Positions 16,204 to 23,323 of a stretch of DNA of 53,848 nucleotides are shown here, in pieces (position 1 is the stretch's first letter; every line of letters begins with the position of its first letter). The position numbers and the translations under genes are program-made. Below the pieces are notes generated by a model that made no database searches, was not told the origin of the DNA, and saw nothing but the letters and a program-made list of their open reading frames with translations. Source of the DNA: an uncultured Collinsella sp. (GTDB taxonomy: Bacteria > Actinomycetota > Coriobacteriia > Coriobacteriales > Coriobacteriaceae); the NCBI GenBank assembly GCA_958447915.1, contig CAUDCB010000002.1:1-53848 (forward strand). Reading direction: 5' to 3'.

Positions 16204-16320
16204 CGAGCGTGGATATTTGGACGGTTTTTGGGCTTTTGGCGGCCGATTTCGTCCGAAAATCCACGCTCATGCGGCAGACGTCCGAATTTCCACGCTCGTG
16301 TGCCAGAAAATCCACGCTCA
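16204..16320. repeat. One-left/three-right-arm repeat, locus B (CGAGCGTGGA)
   Basis: The left arm CGAGCGTGGA (16204-16213) is followed by three reverse-complement right arms (TCCACGCTC, at 16260, 16289 and 16311). The total length, 117 bp, is the same as locus A at 9155-9271, but A/T at one arm position has become C/G in all four arms. It occupies the middle of the 481-bp gap before the M16C gene. Confidence 0.8.
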
Positions 16321-16329
16321 TCCGGCAGA

Positions 16330-16357
16330 TTGGTCGAGGGCCCCATATGGGTATACT
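16330..16357 (+). promoter_or_regulatory. Probable promoter of the M16C peptidase gene
   Basis: TTGGTC (16330-16335) and TATACT (16352-16357) are separated by 16 bp, about 50 bp before the start codon. Confidence 0.55.
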
Positions 16358-16409
16358 CTCGTGGATTCGACTCGATTCGCCCCCGCTGGGGCGTCAAAGG
16401 AGACTGCAT

Positions 16410-19400
16410 ATGCCCACCACCTCAACCGACCCGCGCGCCGCTGCCGCCGCGCTGCTGGTGCCCGGCACCACCTGCCACGGCTTTGCCGTCGAGCGCTGCG
16501 AGACCGTGCCCGAGCTCGACTCGGACGCCTACGTGCTGCGTCACGCTGCCTCGGGCGCTCGCCTGCTGTACCTAGCGTGCGACGACGAAAACAAGGCCTT
16601 TGCCATTGGCTTTAAGACGCCGCCGGCCGATTCCACCGGCGTGTTCCACATTCTTGAGCACTCGGTGCTGTGCGGATCGGCCAAGTTTCCCGTCAAGGAG
16701 CCGTTTGTCGACCTGATCAAGAGCTCCATGCAGACGTTCCTCAACGCCATGACCTACCCCGACAAGACCATCTACCCCGTTGCCACCACCAACGAGCAGG
16801 ACCTGTACAACCTGATGGACGTGTACCTGGACGCGGTGTTCAACCCGGCCATCTATACCAAGCCCACCATTTTTGAGCAGGAGGGCTGGCACTACGAGCT
16901 GGACCTGCCGGAGGGCGCTGGCGCCGATGACGACACCGGCGAGGTAGATTTTGAGGCATGTCCCAAAAATCTACGCGAGGGCACGCTGCGCTATAACGGC
17001 GTGGTGTTCAACGAGATGAAGGGCGCGCTGTCCGACCCCATGAGCGTGCTGGACGACGCCGTCAACGCCGCGCTCTATCCCGACACCGCCTATGCGCGCG
17101 AGAGCGGCGGCGACCCGCGCGCGATTCCCGCGCTCACCTACGAGCAGTTCCTGGACACGCACGCGCGCCACTACAACCCCTCCAACTCCTACATTACGCT
17201 CTACGGCGACCTAGATGTGGACCGCGCACTGGCGTTTTTGGACGAGCTTTATCTGTCGCAGCCGAGTGCCGCGAGCCGCCGCATGGACGCTGCCGTTGCC
17301 GCCGGCGAGGACCCGTCCACGCTGGCGCCCAATCCGCTGGACGTGCAGGCGCCTGTGACCTGCGAGTATAAGCGCGTCGAGATGGCCACCACGCCCGAGA
17401 ACGCCCTGGTGGGCCTGGGCCTTGTGCTGGGCAGTGCACTCGACCGCAAGCGCACGATCGCGGCGGATATCCTGTTCGAGGCGCTGCTGGGTTCCAACGA
17501 AGCACCGGTTAAGAAGGCCATTCTAGCCGCCGGCCTGGGCGGCAACGTGGTGAGCTACACCGCGGCCGAGAGCCTGCAGCCCTACGAGCTCATCATGCTG
17601 CAAAACGCGCAGCCCGGCGTGGCGCGCGAGCTGCGTCGCGTGTTCCAGGACGCCTGCCGCGACCTGTGCGAGCACGGCGTTCCGCGCGAGCGCCTGGAAG
17701 CCATCATCAGCAGCAACGAGTACGACCTGCGCCAGCGCGACTACGGTATCGCCGACGGCGTGGCCATTGCGTGCGACGCGCTGAGCACATGGCTCTACGA
17801 TGACGACGCTGCGACGCTGGCGCTCAAGTATGGCCCGGTGTACGAGGAGCTACGCGGCGAGCTGGACGGCAGCTATTTTGAGGACCTGCTGCGCGAGCTC
17901 GTGCTGGAGAACGACCACATGGCACTGGTCGAGCTGGTGCCGGTGGACGCCGCCGAGGGCGCAGAGGGTGCCGAGGCCGCCGAGCTGGCAGCCAAGCGTG
18001 ACGCCATGACCGATGCCGAGCTTGCCGATGTGGTCGAGCGCACAGCCACGCTGCGTGCCGCGCAGGAGGCCGAGGACACGCCCGAGGCCAAGGCCACGCT
18101 GCCGCGCCTGCGCGTGTCCGACATTGGCGAGGCGCGCCCCGAGCCGCCGCTCGTTGTGGACACGACCGCGCCCATCCCCTGTCTGCGCCACGGCATTCCC
18201 ACCAACCGCCTGGCCTACGTCATGCAGTACTTCGACCTGAGCTGCGTCGCATTTGAGGACCTGCCCTACGTGACGCTGCTCTGCCGCCTGCTCAAGCAGC
18301 TGCCCACACGCGAGCACTCGGCTGAGGAGCTCGACAACCTGCTCGCCGGCAAGCTGGGCTTTTTGAGCTTTACGACCGAGGTCATGACGCAGCCCGACGT
18401 GGACGGCGTGCGCCCCTATCTGCTGGTGAGCGCCGGAGCCCTGTCCGAGAAGATCGATGCGCTGGCGAGCCTGCCGCGCGAGGTGTGGTCGAGCACGCTT
18501 TTGCTCGATGCCGATGCCGACCGCGTGCGCGACGTGCTCACGCAGATTCGCATTGGGCTTGAGCAGGGCTTTATCAACAACGGTCACTCGGCGGCACTCG
18601 GTCGCGCGATGAGCTACAGCTCGCCTTCGGCCGTGGTGCGTGAGCAGCTTTCGGGCGTGGATTTCTATCTGTTCCTGCGCGATCTGCTCGAGCACTTTGA
18701 CGAGCGCCTGGACGACCTGCGCGCCAAGCTTGCCGAGCTGGCGGAGCGTATCTTTGTAGCCGATGGCTGCCTGGCGAGCTTTACCGGCAGCGACGAGGAC
18801 TTTGACGCGTACTGGGATGCCGCGGGTAACCTGGGGCTGGACGCTGGCGACGACGTCGATGCCGGCCGCGACGCGCTCGTGGTGCCGACGCCGCGCGACC
18901 GTCACGAGGCCTTTGTCATTCCCAGCGACATTTGCTTTGCGGCAAGCGCGTGCGACCCGCGTCGTCTGGGCATTGACGTGACGGGAGCCTGGGCCGTGGC
19001 TGCCAACGCGCTCTCCTACGACTACCTGTGGAACGAGATCCGCGTGAAGGGCGGTGCGTACGGCTGCGGATTCCGCGCAGCCGGCGAGCGCCAGACGGCG
19101 TTCTATACCTACCGCGACCCGGCAATCGACCCCTCGATTGAGCGTGTGGAACGCGCAGGCGAATGGCTCGGCAGCTTTGAGCCCGACGAGGCCGCCTTCG
19201 AGGGCTTTATCGTGAGCTGCGTAAGTGGCATGGACGCGCCGGTGAAGCCGTACGCGCTCACCAAGCGCCGCAACACGACCTACCTGGCCGGGCTCGATCC
19301 GCACGCGCGCGAGGAGCGTCGCGCCCAGATGCTCGCCGCCACGCCCGGTGAGCTGCGCTCGCTCGGCGCCGACGTGACGCGCATCGCGACCGAGTCACCG

Positions 19401-19475
19401 ACCTGCGTCTTTGGCGGCCGCGACGTCATCGCCAAGAGCAACGCCAGCTTTAACGTAGTCGACCTGCTCGCCTAA
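16410..19475 (+). CDS. M16C (insulinase/PreP-like) zinc metallopeptidase
   Basis: This 1021-residue peptidase has the size usual for the two-lobed M16C family. The inverted zinc motif H80-x-x-E83-H84 is in FHILEHSVLCGS, and E158 in FEQEGW is the third ligand, 74 residues on, as in the family. The N-terminal half continues with YNGVVFNEMKGALSDP and the C-terminal half with LSYDYLWNEIRVKGGAYG. These enzymes degrade peptides inside a closed chamber; no signal peptide is seen, so it is cytosolic. AAGGAG lies 8 nt before the ATG. Residues 179-188 are encoded by a 31-bp palindromic repeat also found in two intergenic places, inside a region (about 168-190) where relatives are shorter. A terminator follows the stop directly. 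Confidence 0.92.
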   Translation: MPTTSTDPRAAAAALLVPGTTCHGFAVERCETVPELDSDAYVLRHAASGARLLYLACDDENKAFAIGFKTPPADSTGVFHILEHSVLCGSAKFPVKEPFVDLIKSSMQTFLNAMTYPDKTIYPVATTNEQDLYNLMDVYLDAVFNPAIYTKPTIFEQEGWHYELDLPEGAGADDDTGEVDFEACPKNLREGTLRYNGVVFNEMKGALSDPMSVLDDAVNAALYPDTAYARESGGDPRAIPALTYEQFLDTHARHYNPSNSYITLYGDLDVDRALAFLDELYLSQPSAASRRMDAAVAAGEDPSTLAPNPLDVQAPVTCEYKRVEMATTPENALVGLGLVLGSALDRKRTIAADILFEALLGSNEAPVKKAILAAGLGGNVVSYTAAESLQPYELIMLQNAQPGVARELRRVFQDACRDLCEHGVPRERLEAIISSNEYDLRQRDYGIADGVAIACDALSTWLYDDDAATLALKYGPVYEELRGELDGSYFEDLLRELVLENDHMALVELVPVDAAEGAEGAEAAELAAKRDAMTDAELADVVERTATLRAAQEAEDTPEAKATLPRLRVSDIGEARPEPPLVVDTTAPIPCLRHGIPTNRLAYVMQYFDLSCVAFEDLPYVTLLCRLLKQLPTREHSAEELDNLLAGKLGFLSFTTEVMTQPDVDGVRPYLLVSAGALSEKIDALASLPREVWSSTLLLDADADRVRDVLTQIRIGLEQGFINNGHSAALGRAMSYSSPSAVVREQLSGVDFYLFLRDLLEHFDERLDDLRAKLAELAERIFVADGCLASFTGSDEDFDAYWDAAGNLGLDAGDDVDAGRDALVVPTPRDRHEAFVIPSDICFAASACDPRRLGIDVTGAWAVAANALSYDYLWNEIRVKGGAYGCGFRAAGERQTAFYTYRDPAIDPSIERVERAGEWLGSFEPDEAAFEGFIVSCVSGMDAPVKPYALTKRRNTTYLAGLDPHAREERRAQMLAATPGELRSLGADVTRIATESPTCVFGGRDVIAKSNASFNVVDLLA
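16944..16974. repeat. 31-bp palindromic repeat, in-frame copy inside M16C gene
   Basis: The copy begins GTAGATTTTGAGGCATG and ends CCCAAAAATCTAC. It starts exactly at codon 179 and reads VDFEACPKNL. Other 31-bp copies are at 19485-19515 (inverted) and 24354-24384. Confidence 0.85.
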
Positions 19476-19484
19476 CGCACAAAG

Positions 19485-19515
19485 GTAGATTTTTGGGACA
19501 TGCCCGAAAATCTAC
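19485..19515. repeat. 31-bp palindromic repeat acting as terminator
   Basis: It lies 10 bp after the M16C stop. GGTAGATTTT pairs with GAAAATCTACC, and TTTTTCTTT follows, so it can work as an intrinsic terminator for the plus strand. It has the same length and core as the copies at 16944 and 24354. Confidence 0.8.
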
Positions 19516-19580
19516 CTTTTTCTTTAACGGGCGGGGCGGAGCGAGCCGGCTTTGGCACGGGATGCACCGCACCGCCCGCC

Positions 19581-19728
19581 GGTTTGTCTAAATCTGTAAC
19601 AGTTGGGCAGGAATATGGGCTCAAAACGTTACAGATCGAGACAGTTCTGGATGACACCAGCCCTTTGTCTCGATCTGTAACATCTGAGCCCATTTTTGCC
19701 GAGTAACTGTTACAGATTTAGACAAACC
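19581..19728. repeat. Nested 148-bp palindrome with four GTTACAGA half-sites
   Basis: The outer arms are perfect over 24 bp (19581-19604 with 19705-19728, starting GGTTTGTCTAAATC). The inner arms are perfect over 16 bp (19628-19643 with 19666-19681, GTTACAGATCGAGACA), and ATGGGCTC/GAGCCCAT lies between them. All four arms contain GTTACAGAT or its complement. No coding potential is seen. Confidence 0.85.
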
Positions 19729-19747
19729 ACTACGGACGCTAGCCTCA

Positions 19748-19790
19748 GCCCAAACCACCACAAAGGTGTCCCCTTTGTGGTGGTTTGGGC
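19748..19790. terminator. 19-bp perfect hairpin, probable terminator
   Basis: GCCCAAACCACCACAAAGG pairs perfectly with its complement across a 5-nt loop. It lies beyond the 3' end of the P-type ATPase gene and between convergent units. There is no long T-run. Confidence 0.55.
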
Positions 19791-19807
19791 CGTCATTATC
19801 GCGTTTG

Positions 19808-19854
19808 CCCAGATAAAACCTGCCAAAATAAACCTATCCCTTTTTGGCAGGTTT
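19808..19854. repeat. AAACCTGCCA palindromic repeat, copy 1
   Basis: AAACCTGCCA and TGGCAGGTTT flank a core containing AAATAAACCT and TCCCT. It sits 8 bp beyond the stop of the P-type ATPase gene. Related copies are at 32077-32122, 32754-32799 and 40523-40556. Confidence 0.8.
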
Positions 19855-19861
19855 CCCGCGG

Positions 19862-21961
19862 CTAGCGCACCTGGTAGGCGCGGGCGTTTCGCGCCGAGAG
19901 GAAGACCGTGGAACCGTTGTGGATGAGCGAGCTCACCTGCGGGGCAATAAGGCCCGCGACGCCTCCCGCCAACAGCAGCGAGTTGAGGCCGATGACCTCT
20001 CTAAACGATGCGTCCATGCGCTCCTCGAGCCCAAGCGCCAGACGGCGCAGCACCACGAGCGAGGAAAGGTCGCCGTCGGTGAGCGTGATGTCGGCAACCT
20101 CCTTGGCGATCGCGGTACCCGAGCCCATGGCCACGCCCACGTTGGCGGCCGAAAGCGCCGGCGAGTCGTTGACGCCGTCGCCCACCATGACCACGCGGCG
20201 CCCGGCCGCGCGCATCTGCTCGATCACGGTGTGCTTGTCCTCGGGCAAAAGGTCAGCGTGGAACTCATCGATCCCCGCCTTCCCCGCGATACGCGCGGCG
20301 GCGTTGGCGTTGTCGCCCGTGAGCATCACGATATGCTCAAAGCCCAGCGCGCGGAGCTGCGCCAGCGCCTCGGGCGCGCCCGGCTTGAGCGGGTCCTGGA
20401 TGCCGATTGCACCCTTGAGCACGCCATCGACCGCCAGGTAGAGCTTCGAGAGGCCGTCGAGCTTCTCCTCGATCAGCGCCCGCACATCGTCGGCGATCGT
20501 GACGCCCTCGTCCTCGACCACAAAATGCTCGGAGCCGATCACGCAGCGCTTGTCGTCGAGCGAGCTCGCGATACCATGCGCCACCAGGTACTCGACCTCG
20601 GCATGACGCTCGCGGTGCTCGAGCCCGGCCTCGGCAGCCGCATTGACCACGGCGCGCGCCACCGGGTGCGGAAAGTGCTCCTCAAGGCAGGCCGAGAAGC
20701 GCAGCACCTGCGTGCGGTCCCAGCCATCGAACGAAAGCACGTCCGCCACCTGTGGGGCAGCGGCAGTCAGGGTGCCCGTCTTGTCGAAGACGATGGTGTC
20801 GGCCGTGGCAAAGGCCTCAAAATGCTTGGATCCCTTGACGGTGAAGCCCTCGCGCGCGCTCTGGCTCATGGCCGTGAGCACGCTGATGGCGCCCGTGAGC
20901 TTGAGCGCGCAGGAGTAGTCGACCATGAGCGCGGCACTCGTGCGCACCAGGCTGCGGGTCTTGAAGTAGACGCCCGCGGCGAGCAGGAAGTTCCACGGCA
21001 CAAAGGCGTCGGCCATATGCTCACGGCGGCTGAGCGACTCGGCCTTTAAGGCCTCGGACTGCTCGACCAGGCTCACGATCGAGCGCAGCTTGGTATCGGT
21101 CGCGGCAGCGCGCACGCGCACGTAGGCCTCGCCGTCCTCCACGGCCGTGCCGGCAAAGACGTCGTCGCCCACGCTGCGCTCGATAGCCAGCGGCTCGCCG
21201 GTGAGCGTGGACTGGTTGACCATGGCGCAGCCCCACTCGACGGTACCGTCGACGGGGATGGGCATGCCGGTGCGCACCACAATGAGGTCGCCGGCGACAA
21301 GGCTCGATGCCTGGACGCGGCGCTCCTCTGCCCCGCGCACCGTGGCATCGCCGCAGGGGATGAGCTGCGCGTAGTCGGGCACATCGAGCAGCGAGTAGAT
21401 GAGCTGGTTTTGCGACTGCGCACGGGTGTAGTCCTCGAGGAGCTCACCCAGGTTGAGCAGCAGCATCGTGCTGGCAGCGGTGCGCCAGTCGCGCTTGAGG
21501 AAGGAGATGCCGATGGCCGCGGCGTCGAGCACGGGCACGTCGAGGCGCGCGCCGGCAAGAGACGCGAGCGCGGCCTTGAGAAAGCCGCGATAGCTCCAGA
21601 CGGTATAGATCGTGGAGAGCGGCGCCGGCAGGAACCAGCGGCGGGCGAGATGTCCGCCGAGGAGCGTGGCGATATCCATGAGCAGACTGTTGGTGCGCGG
21701 CGCAAGCGCGACGGTGCAGTCGCGACGTGCCTCGTCCACGGCCGTGCGGTCGATAGCGGCGATGGCGGCGAGCGCCTGGGCGCGGGCGGCGGGATCAAAC
21801 TCGACGGCGAGTGAGCCCATGCGCGGATAGACCGTCGCCTTTTGGATGACGGGATGCTGGCGGAGGGCGCGCGTGAGGGCGTCGATGTCCGCCTCGGGCA
21901 CGCGACCGACGAGCTTAACGCGCACGCGGCCGGGGACCTCGTGTTGGATGGTGTAGTTCAT
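19862..21961 (-). CDS. P1B-type heavy-metal-translocating ATPase
   Basis: This 699-residue ATPase starts with a metal-binding-like domain (about 1-75, HEVPGRVRVKLVG) that lacks the usual CxxC. Later come the actuator loop STLTGEP (251-257), the phosphorylated Asp393 in DKTGTLT, a FPHPVARA histidine-proline motif and MVGDGVNDSPAL. The transmembrane metal site reads DYSCALKLT (Ser350-Cys351-Ala352) instead of the CPC of copper pumps, so the transported metal is probably Mn, Fe or Zn. It lies downstream of a small DUF6110 gene in an operon that has a DtxR-like palindrome in its promoter. It is probably a metal exporter in the membrane. Confidence 0.9.
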   Translation of the reverse strand: MNYTIQHEVPGRVRVKLVGRVPEADIDALTRALRQHPVIQKATVYPRMGSLAVEFDPAARAQALAAIAAIDRTAVDEARRDCTVALAPRTNSLLMDIATLLGGHLARRWFLPAPLSTIYTVWSYRGFLKAALASLAGARLDVPVLDAAAIGISFLKRDWRTAASTMLLLNLGELLEDYTRAQSQNQLIYSLLDVPDYAQLIPCGDATVRGAEERRVQASSLVAGDLIVVRTGMPIPVDGTVEWGCAMVNQSTLTGEPLAIERSVGDDVFAGTAVEDGEAYVRVRAAATDTKLRSIVSLVEQSEALKAESLSRREHMADAFVPWNFLLAAGVYFKTRSLVRTSAALMVDYSCALKLTGAISVLTAMSQSAREGFTVKGSKHFEAFATADTIVFDKTGTLTAAAPQVADVLSFDGWDRTQVLRFSACLEEHFPHPVARAVVNAAAEAGLEHRERHAEVEYLVAHGIASSLDDKRCVIGSEHFVVEDEGVTIADDVRALIEEKLDGLSKLYLAVDGVLKGAIGIQDPLKPGAPEALAQLRALGFEHIVMLTGDNANAAARIAGKAGIDEFHADLLPEDKHTVIEQMRAAGRRVVMVGDGVNDSPALSAANVGVAMGSGTAIAKEVADITLTDGDLSSLVVLRRLALGLEERMDASFREVIGLNSLLLAGGVAGLIAPQVSSLIHNGSTVFLSARNARAYQVR

Positions 21962-22079
21962 GCGTGAAGGCCTCTCTTGGTATGGGGCGTCAAACGTGCG
22001 CCCAAAAGAGCAGCAGCTGCGTCGCTTGGGGGCGATCGCAGCTGCTTAGAGTCGTTGAGACAAGCGTTGGGCGCGAGGT

Positions 22080-22337
22080 CTACTCGGCCTTGCCGCCCTC
22101 GACGACCTCCACGTCAACGGGGTTGTTGAGGTACTCGGCCTCGGCAACGATGTCGTCGACCTGGGCCTTGGCCTGCTCGACGATGTCCTGGTAGCCAGCC
22201 TTGACGCGCATGCCGGCGGCAACGGTAGCCACAGCGGCACGCTTGGCGGTGTCGGACGCGAGGGCCTTGGGAACAACGACGCCCAGGACGGCGCCGGCGG
22301 CAACGAGCAGGGAGTGAGTCTTGGAAATGCTGACCAT
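22080..22337 (-). CDS. Small DUF6110-type protein, partner of the P-type ATPase
   Basis: This 85-residue protein has a hydrophobic N-terminal stretch (LLVAAGAVLGVVVPKALA), a short basic/Ala segment and an acidic C-terminal half (VDDIVAEAEYLNNPVDVEVVEGG). It resembles the DUF6110 proteins that accompany ATPases of this kind. It is likely anchored at the membrane and may chaperone metal or regulate the pump; that role is inferred. It lies about 120 bp before the ATPase gene, on the same strand. Ribosome binding site AAAGGA lies before ATG 22337. Confidence 0.75.
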   Translation of the reverse strand: MVSISKTHSLLVAAGAVLGVVVPKALASDTAKRAAVATVAAGMRVKAGYQDIVEQAKAQVDDIVAEAEYLNNPVDVEVVEGGKAE

Positions 22338-22372
22338 GGATGATCCTTTCGGACGTGCGGATAGAACGGTAA

Positions 22373-22386
22373 TTAGTTCAGACTAA
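22373..22386. promoter_or_regulatory. DtxR/MntR-like operator TTAGTTCAGACTAA
   Basis: This is a perfect inverted repeat of TTAGT/ACTAA with a 4-base centre, 36 bp before the DUF6110 start. The shape matches the ends of the DtxR-family consensus (TTAG...CTAA), which fits a Mn- or Fe-responsive metal pump. Confidence 0.5.
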
Positions 22387-22476
22387 CATTCTTTGAGTAG
22401 ACGAGGATGCAAAGTCACCGTACGGCAATCCCGAAGGCGCGTCTTTTTGCGTTGTGCTGCTGAACTGGGGTTCAAT

Positions 22477-22634
22477 CTACCCCGCAAGTGGGAAGGTAGG
22501 CCATGGTAACTCGCGTTATGCACATCTCGATCATAGTTGCGCACATGCAACAGTTGGCGGTGGCTAACCACCGGATTGCTGGCCGGCCTAAGGGCCGGCG
22601 GTTGACCCGTTTGCCCTCGCGACGGAAGGGATAG
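22477..22634 (+). ncRNA. ssrS: Probable 6S RNA upstream of 5-formyl-THF cyclo-ligase
   Basis: The closing stem pairs GCAAGTGGG (22484-22492) with CCCGTTTGC (22606-22614), nine pairs including two G-U. It is extended by CTACCC with GGGATAG (22477-22482, 22628-22634). Inside are GTTGC/GCAAC, GGTGG-CTAA-CCACC and a GC-rich GCCGGCC hairpin near the 3' side, giving a closing stem, a large bubble and a terminal arm. The size (about 160 nt) and position directly before 5-formyl-THF cyclo-ligase match ssrS-ygfA of proteobacteria. TTGCGT and TTCAAT, 18 bp apart, precede it. It was found by eye, and another structured leader is possible. Confidence 0.45.
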
Positions 22635-22671
22635 ACTTTGTAGCATCCGAACAGCTGCTTTGGAGGAATGT

Positions 22672-23292
22672 ATGCTTAACGTTGCGCAACACAAACAAGC
22701 CGTCCGTGCCAAAGCGCTTGCCCGGCGCAACGACATCCCGCAGGCCCTCCGTGAGCAAAAGTCAGCCTCAATATCCTCCCAGCTCGCAGCAAAACTCGAC
22801 CGGCTGCTCGACAGCCATCAAGGCGACCCGGCAACCTTGGCAACGTATGCGGCAATGGGATCCGAGCCCGATCCTTCCGCATTTGCCAGCTATGCCGAGC
22901 GGCGCGGCTGCCGCGTCGCGTACCCCTGCATGCTCTCATCAGCCGAAGCCGCTGCGTGCGGCCAGCGCATGTGTATGAGGGCCGTCGCCGTCGGCGATGC
23001 GCCCGCGGCCCCGTTTATCGCCCGCCCCACGCGGGCCTTCGCGGCCACGGACATCGACAGAGACCGCTTCCCCATCGTGCCTGCCGAGACTCTCGACATG
23101 ATCGTCGTGCCGCTCGTAGCCTTCGACCGCACCGGCGCGCGCCTGGGCTACGGTGGCGGCTGTTACGACCGCTACCTGCCCGCACTTCGTCCCGACTGCC
23201 ACATCATCGGCATCGCCTTTGAAGAGCAGCGCGTCGACCACGTCCCCACCGATGCCCACGACCTGCCGCTACCCAACATCATCAGCGCCTAA
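22672..23292 (+). CDS. 5-formyltetrahydrofolate cyclo-ligase
   Basis: This 206-residue enzyme converts 5-formyl-THF to 5,10-methenyl-THF with ATP, in cytosolic one-carbon metabolism. Family blocks are the N-terminal KALARRNDIP, the central LDMIVVPLVAFD and the nucleotide-binding RLGYGGGCYDRYL. The C-terminus is IGIAFEEQRVDHVPTDAHDLPL. The start is the ATG at 22672 with TGGAGGA 4 nt upstream; the in-frame TTG at 22660 lies inside the leader. A structured RNA, probably 6S RNA, precedes it on the same strand. Confidence 0.93.
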   Translation: MLNVAQHKQAVRAKALARRNDIPQALREQKSASISSQLAAKLDRLLDSHQGDPATLATYAAMGSEPDPSAFASYAERRGCRVAYPCMLSSAEAAACGQRMCMRAVAVGDAPAAPFIARPTRAFAATDIDRDRFPIVPAETLDMIVVPLVAFDRTGARLGYGGGCYDRYLPALRPDCHIIGIAFEEQRVDHVPTDAHDLPLPNIISA

Positions 23293-23323
23293 CCGCCGGC
23301 GTGTCTCATTACACGAGCGCAGT

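Noticed and set aside
17850..19304. Minus-strand frame opposite the M16C peptidase
   Set aside because: Shadow of a strongly biased high-GC gene, with no motif or start signal.
22390..22671. Tetrahydrofolate riboswitch before the cyclo-ligase gene
   Set aside because: The pairing pattern (long closing stem, large bubble) and the length fit 6S RNA better, and I could not find the riboswitch's conserved joining sequences.
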